Source of the DNA: Jutongia huaianensis
GTDB taxonomy: Bacteria > Bacillota > Clostridia > Lachnospirales > Lachnospiraceae
DNA length: 64,000 bases
Direction of reading: 5' to 3'
NCBI RefSeq assembly: GCF_014384985.1
Contig: NZ_JACRSX010000003.1
Span: 124,001 to 188,000 of the forward strand
Position 1 is the stretch's first letter, and each line of letters opens with the position of its first letter. Below the pieces are notes generated by a model. That model ran no database searches and had not been told where the DNA came from. It saw nothing but the letters and a program-made list of their open reading frames with translations. The position numbers and the translations under genes were made by a program. This document shows positions 61,020 through 64,000 of the stretch, piece after piece.

Positions 61020-61826
61020 TTAATGTGTTAAAAGACTCAGTCTTTTTTCCAACTGGTTAACTGGTATCATGGCATCCGTATGGGATACCTTGGAAAGGAA
61101 CGATTCATTCATCGCCTTTGTAGAGAACATCATGGAATCCTGCTGGAACGGGAGCTTCTTTTTCTTCTCCTTTTCCCCGTCATCCTTTTTCTCCTCTTCC
61201 TCTCCTTCACTGCCTTCGTCCGGCTTTTTCTCCGGCTCTTCCGGCTCTTTCTTTTTCTCATCCTCATCGGAATCAAAAAGGATCTTATCTGCAAATCCAA
61301 GCTCCACGGCTTTCTTGGCATTAAACCAGGTCTCGTCATCCATCATGTGTGAGAGCCTTGCACGGGTAAGCCCAGTCTTGGACTCATAAGCATTTAAGAT
61401 GGACTCCTTGACTTCATTCAGCATTGCGATTGCCTTCTGCATATCCTTTGCCTCACCCATTGCCATAGTCGCAGGATTGTGGATCATCATCATTGCCACA
61501 GGGGATACGCATACCGTATTTCCCGCCATCGCAATAACGGATGCTGCCGAAGCTGCAATGCCGTCGATCTTGACGGTCACGCTTCCCTTGTAGTCACGGA
61601 GCATGTTGTAGATCTGTGCTGCTGCGAACACATCACCGCCCGGAGAATTGATCCATACCGTGATATTTCCGCTTCCGGCATTCAGCTCATCCTTGAAAAG
61701 CTGCGGGGTAACTTCATCCCCGTACCATGTTTCATCCGAGATCATGCCATTTAAAAAGAGCGTCCTTTCCATATCAGGCACGCTCTCATCTTCATTCTTT
61801 ATCCAGTTCCAAAACTTCCGCTTCAT
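61020..61826 (-). CDS. ClpP-type prohead protease
   Basis: This 268-residue serine protease trims the capsid delta domain. The ClpP-like domain (about 20-200) has INSPGGDVFAAAQIYN, the nucleophile in GIAASAASVIA, and the histidine in MMMIHNPATM. A very acidic and lysine-rich stretch (about 195-230, runs of Glu and Lys) separates it from a short C-terminal piece. It starts within 4 bases of the end of the portal gene. Confidence 0.93.
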   Translation of the reverse strand: MKRKFWNWIKNEDESVPDMERTLFLNGMISDETWYGDEVTPQLFKDELNAGSGNITVWINSPGGDVFAAAQIYNMLRDYKGSVTVKIDGIAASAASVIAMAGNTVCVSPVAMMMIHNPATMAMGEAKDMQKAIAMLNEVKESILNAYESKTGLTRARLSHMMDDETWFNAKKAVELGFADKILFDSDEDEKKKEPEEPEKKPDEGSEGEEEEKKDDGEKEKKKKLPFQQDSMMFSTKAMNESFLSKVSHTDAMIPVNQLEKRLSLLTH

Positions 61827-63133
61827 CGTTTACCTCTCTTTCTGCTGTTTTCCTGTGCCGGGAGTTTTTCTTCTTCCTTCTGCTGTCCGTTGTCCGCTCC
61901 CGCAAATGCCCCTGCATCCGCAAGTTTGGTCATTGCGCCGTTCACAAGGTACAGGTTGCCGCCTTCCTCATCAGGGATAGGGTTCATGTTCTCCATTTCA
62001 CGGATGTCATTGGCAGAAAACCAGCCGTTCTGTCTTCCGACTGCATAGCCGTTCATCCTCGACTGATAATCCCCACGGAGAAGTCCGTCCACATTCAGCT
62101 TAATGAAATACTTCCCTTTTTCTCCCGGCAGAAGGAGCGACCTCTGGAGTGACTGCTCCCACCGGATCACCCAAGGGTCCAGTGTGTATTTCACAAACTC
62201 CAAGGACTGCTGCTCTATATTCGAAAAGCTCGACTTATCAAGGTCACCGACCATGTGTGGCGGTATCCTGTAAAGTCTTGCTATTTCATTTATCTGGAAT
62301 TTCCTTGTCTCAAGGAACTGTGCTTCTTCCGGTGGTATTCCTATCTGCTGGTACTTCATGCCTTCCTCAAGCACTGCGATCTTGTGTGCATTATTCACAC
62401 CTCGGTACACGGAGTTCCAAGATTCCCTGACCTTGGACGGATCCTTCAGCACTCCTGGATGTTCCAGAACCCCTCCCGGATTCGCACCGTTTGCAAAGAA
62501 ACTCGCACCGTATTCCTCACAGGCAAGCGTCATGCCGACAGCATTCTTTGCCATCGCAATCGGTGAATAACCGATCAGTCCGTCAAATCCGAGTCCCGGA
62601 ATGTGAAGTACATCCTCGGCTTTCAGCTTGATGTTGCCATATTCCTTGAACATGGGATTTTCATCACTGTTTCTGGAATACACATAATAAATATTTCCCC
62701 GGTCATCCCTCTGCACTTCCATCTTGTCAGGAAGAAGCGGATACAGGCCAAGCACCCTTCCGGCACCGTCCCTTATGATCTGTGCATAGGCATTTCCCCA
62801 TATTAAAAGATGACTCATCAGTGTTTCCCTGAACACAAATGAAGTCATCTCTGGGTTCGGCTCATCATGGAGCAGATAATATAAAGGATGTTCATGCACC
62901 AGCTTCTTGCCTCCGTCATCCTGATACTCATATACATGAAGGGGTAAGGATGCGACTGCTTCCGCAAGAATCCTGACACAGGCATATACTGCCGTTGTCT
63001 GCATTGCAGTTCTTTCATTCACGGGCTTTCCGCTTGTTGTCCGTCCGAACAGGAACGAATATCCGGCATCAGCCGCCTTATCCACAGGCTTATCCCTCGC
63101 CTGTCCGAAACCAAATAAACTCTTAATTCCCAT
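61823..63133 (-). CDS. Phage portal protein, HK97 family
   Basis: This 436-residue protein forms the dodecameric DNA gate of the head. It has the HK97 portal pattern: VNERTAMQTTAVYACVRILAEA near the N-terminus, then EDVLHIPGLGFDGLIGYSPIA and the C-terminal NEIARLYRIPPHMVGDL. An Ala/Glu/Lys-rich tail ends it. AGGAGG stands before ATG 63133, after a hairpin and T7 run. The protease gene overlaps by 4 bases. Confidence 0.95.
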   Translation of the reverse strand: MGIKSLFGFGQARDKPVDKAADAGYSFLFGRTTSGKPVNERTAMQTTAVYACVRILAEAVASLPLHVYEYQDDGGKKLVHEHPLYYLLHDEPNPEMTSFVFRETLMSHLLIWGNAYAQIIRDGAGRVLGLYPLLPDKMEVQRDDRGNIYYVYSRNSDENPMFKEYGNIKLKAEDVLHIPGLGFDGLIGYSPIAMAKNAVGMTLACEEYGASFFANGANPGGVLEHPGVLKDPSKVRESWNSVYRGVNNAHKIAVLEEGMKYQQIGIPPEEAQFLETRKFQINEIARLYRIPPHMVGDLDKSSFSNIEQQSLEFVKYTLDPWVIRWEQSLQRSLLLPGEKGKYFIKLNVDGLLRGDYQSRMNGYAVGRQNGWFSANDIREMENMNPIPDEEGGNLYLVNGAMTKLADAGAFAGADNGQQKEEEKLPAQENSRKRGKR

Positions 63134-63149
63134 GTGACACCTCCTAAAA

Positions 63150-63185
63150 ACGGCTACAAAAAAAGCACCTCCGAAGAAGTGCCGT
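63150..63185 (-). terminator. Hairpin with T-run upstream of the portal gene
   Basis: On the minus strand GCACTTC-TTCG-GAGGTGC is followed by TTTTTTTGTA, then CCGTTTTTAGGAGG. It looks like a terminator inside the late operon and matches the element before the tape measure gene. Confidence 0.6.
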
Positions 63186-63192
63186 TTCCGTA

Positions 63193-63453
63193 TTATCTCT
63201 GATAACTGTTCAGTCTTGGAAATTCTTTTCCATTCCTGTAGTAATAATATTTTCTCAGTGCATTCTGCATTGGATTTTTCTTTGGATTCTCAAGCGGTTT
63301 CAGTTTTACCAGTGAATCATACATTAGGTCATCATCTGCCACTATCACTTCCAGATCCATTCCAAGTATCTCCTCTGCTTTCATTGCAAGGGATTTCCTT
63401 GTCTGTGCACCATGCTCCCCACTGAGTTTTGGATCATGTTCCATACTGTTCAT
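63193..63453 (-). CDS. Small phage protein between terminase and portal, 86 aa
   Basis: The product begins MNSMEHDPKLSGEHGAQTRKSL and ends KEFPRLNSYQR. It is hydrophilic and has no motif that I recognise. AGGAAG eight bases before ATG 63453 favours that start over 63471. Genes here are often packaging or head accessory genes. Confidence 0.6.
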   Translation of the reverse strand: MNSMEHDPKLSGEHGAQTRKSLAMKAEEILGMDLEVIVADDDLMYDSLVKLKPLENPKKNPMQNALRKYYYYRNGKEFPRLNSYQR

Positions 63454-63555
63454 AAAAAATTCTTCCTGCATGCGGATGCCTCCTGTGCTTTTTCTTTATA
63501 TTAGCACAGAAACATGCAGCCGGATTATGATTTTACAGAATCATACACAGCTGCA

Positions 63556-64000
63556 TCAGAATACGAGAATGCCACGGTCATCATACACACTTCCGTCACT
63601 GCCCTCATTCCTGATTGCACGGTCAAGTGCCATGACGGTTGCAACAGCCCCGTCAATCTTCTCCGTGGATTTTTCCTTATCCATTTTGATATTCCCTGCA
63701 GGATCCTGACGGACAAACACGTTATCCATCATCCACCGCAGTACCTTATGTCCGCCATGTGCTATCCTCTCTTCAAGTGTCAGCTTCATCAGCTCCTTGG
63801 TCGGAGGACTCATATCCTTATACCCCTGTCCGAACGGAACAACGGTAAATCCCATACCCTCAAGGTTCTGTACCATCTGCACAGCTCCCCACCTGTCAAA
63901 TGCAATCTCTTTGATATGAAATTTTGTTCCCAGCTCATCAATGAACTGCTCGATAAATCCATAATGGATGACATTGCCCTCGGTGGTCTGAAGACATCCC
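63556..64000 (-). CDS. terL: Terminase large subunit, C-terminal part (cut by window edge)
   Basis: The frame is open from the right edge of the window to 63556. It reads GCLQTTEGNVIHYGFIEQFI at the edge, then IAFDRWGAVQMVQ, GQGYKDMSPPTKEL and KEKSTEKIDGAVATVMALDRA. These match the nuclease domain of HK97-type large terminases. About 148 residues are in the window; the ATPase domain and small subunit lie beyond it. Confidence 0.93.
   Translation of the reverse strand, partial: GCLQTTEGNVIHYGFIEQFIDELGTKFHIKEIAFDRWGAVQMVQNLEGMGFTVVPFGQGYKDMSPPTKELMKLTLEERIAHGGHKVLRWMMDNVFVRQDPAGNIKMDKEKSTEKIDGAVATVMALDRAIRNEGSDGSVYDDRGILVF

Larger units (their letters stand above)
36745..64000. mobile_element. 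Siphovirus-type prophage inserted in comEC (left part; continues past the window)
   Basis: Everything right of about 36745 belongs to one prophage: two XRE regulators, three serine recombinases, ParB-like genes and a complete HK97-type late operon from terminase to endolysin, all on the minus strand in the standard order. The left border is placed where comEC similarity stops, next to the GLHVS codons. The right border is not in the window, and replication and early genes are presumably there too. Serine-recombinase phages integrate at short core sequences inside genes, as A118 does in Listeria comK, which fits the site. No damage is visible in the structural genes, so the prophage could be active. 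Confidence 0.88.

Noticed and set aside
1..64000. CRISPR arrays or known defence systems
   Set aside because: No regularly spaced repeats and no Cas, restriction-modification or toxin-antitoxin genes were recognised. The XRE genes have no toxin partner.

Overview
The window looks like chromosome of an anaerobic, low-to-mid GC Firmicute of the Lachnospiraceae (Clostridia). The grounds are the trimeric NADH-linked [FeFe] hydrogenase, the GGGtGRT/NifU-like pair, a DUF5688 protein, strong AGGAGG ribosome binding sites and the prophage type. I recognise families, not a species.

Positions 1 to about 36,745 are ordinary core genome. In order they hold: an NFACT/RqcH protein, histidinol phosphatase and a cysteine desulfurase (1-3,940); a MurJ/SpoVB-type flippase and a small conserved protein (4,075-6,031); the hydrogenase operon hydC-hydB-hydA (10,257-6,155); an operon of a membrane-anchored protein, an RluB/RluF-type pseudouridine synthase, ligA and metA (15,045-10,615); tRNA-Arg(CCG), purE and a DUF5688 protein; an aconitase-family hydratase divergent from pyrBI; a lipoprotein, GtrA, and a LytTR regulator with a LiaF-like membrane protein; the NifU-like/GGGtGRT pair; a hexapeptide acyltransferase; topB with a small membrane protein ahead of it; a LUD protein; glyA; purM-purN-purD; and the 3' part of comEC.

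From about 36,745 to the right edge the DNA is a prophage that has split comEC at its conserved SGLH-type motif. Its left end holds a small hypothetical gene and two divergent XRE regulators. Next come five overlapping plus-strand genes (38,633-43,449): a serine recombinase with an unusual C-terminus, two proteins that carry the same unusual domain, a ParB-like protein and a second ParB-like (DUF6551-type) protein. Two more serine recombinases face them on the minus strand (46,295-43,451). The rest, read right to left on the minus strand, is an HK97-type siphophage late operon: terminase (cut by the window edge), portal, ClpP-type protease, capsid, connectors, major tail protein, frameshifted tail chaperone, tape measure, tail tip/host-recognition proteins, holin and endolysin. 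A separately promoted cassette (a 38-residue membrane peptide plus an anchored alpha/beta hydrolase) interrupts the tail genes.

The most novel part is the recombinase/ParB module. One new domain occurs three times in a row, once fused to a serine recombinase in place of its usual zinc ribbon and coiled coil. The second most interesting point is the comEC insertion, which could act as a reversible competence switch.
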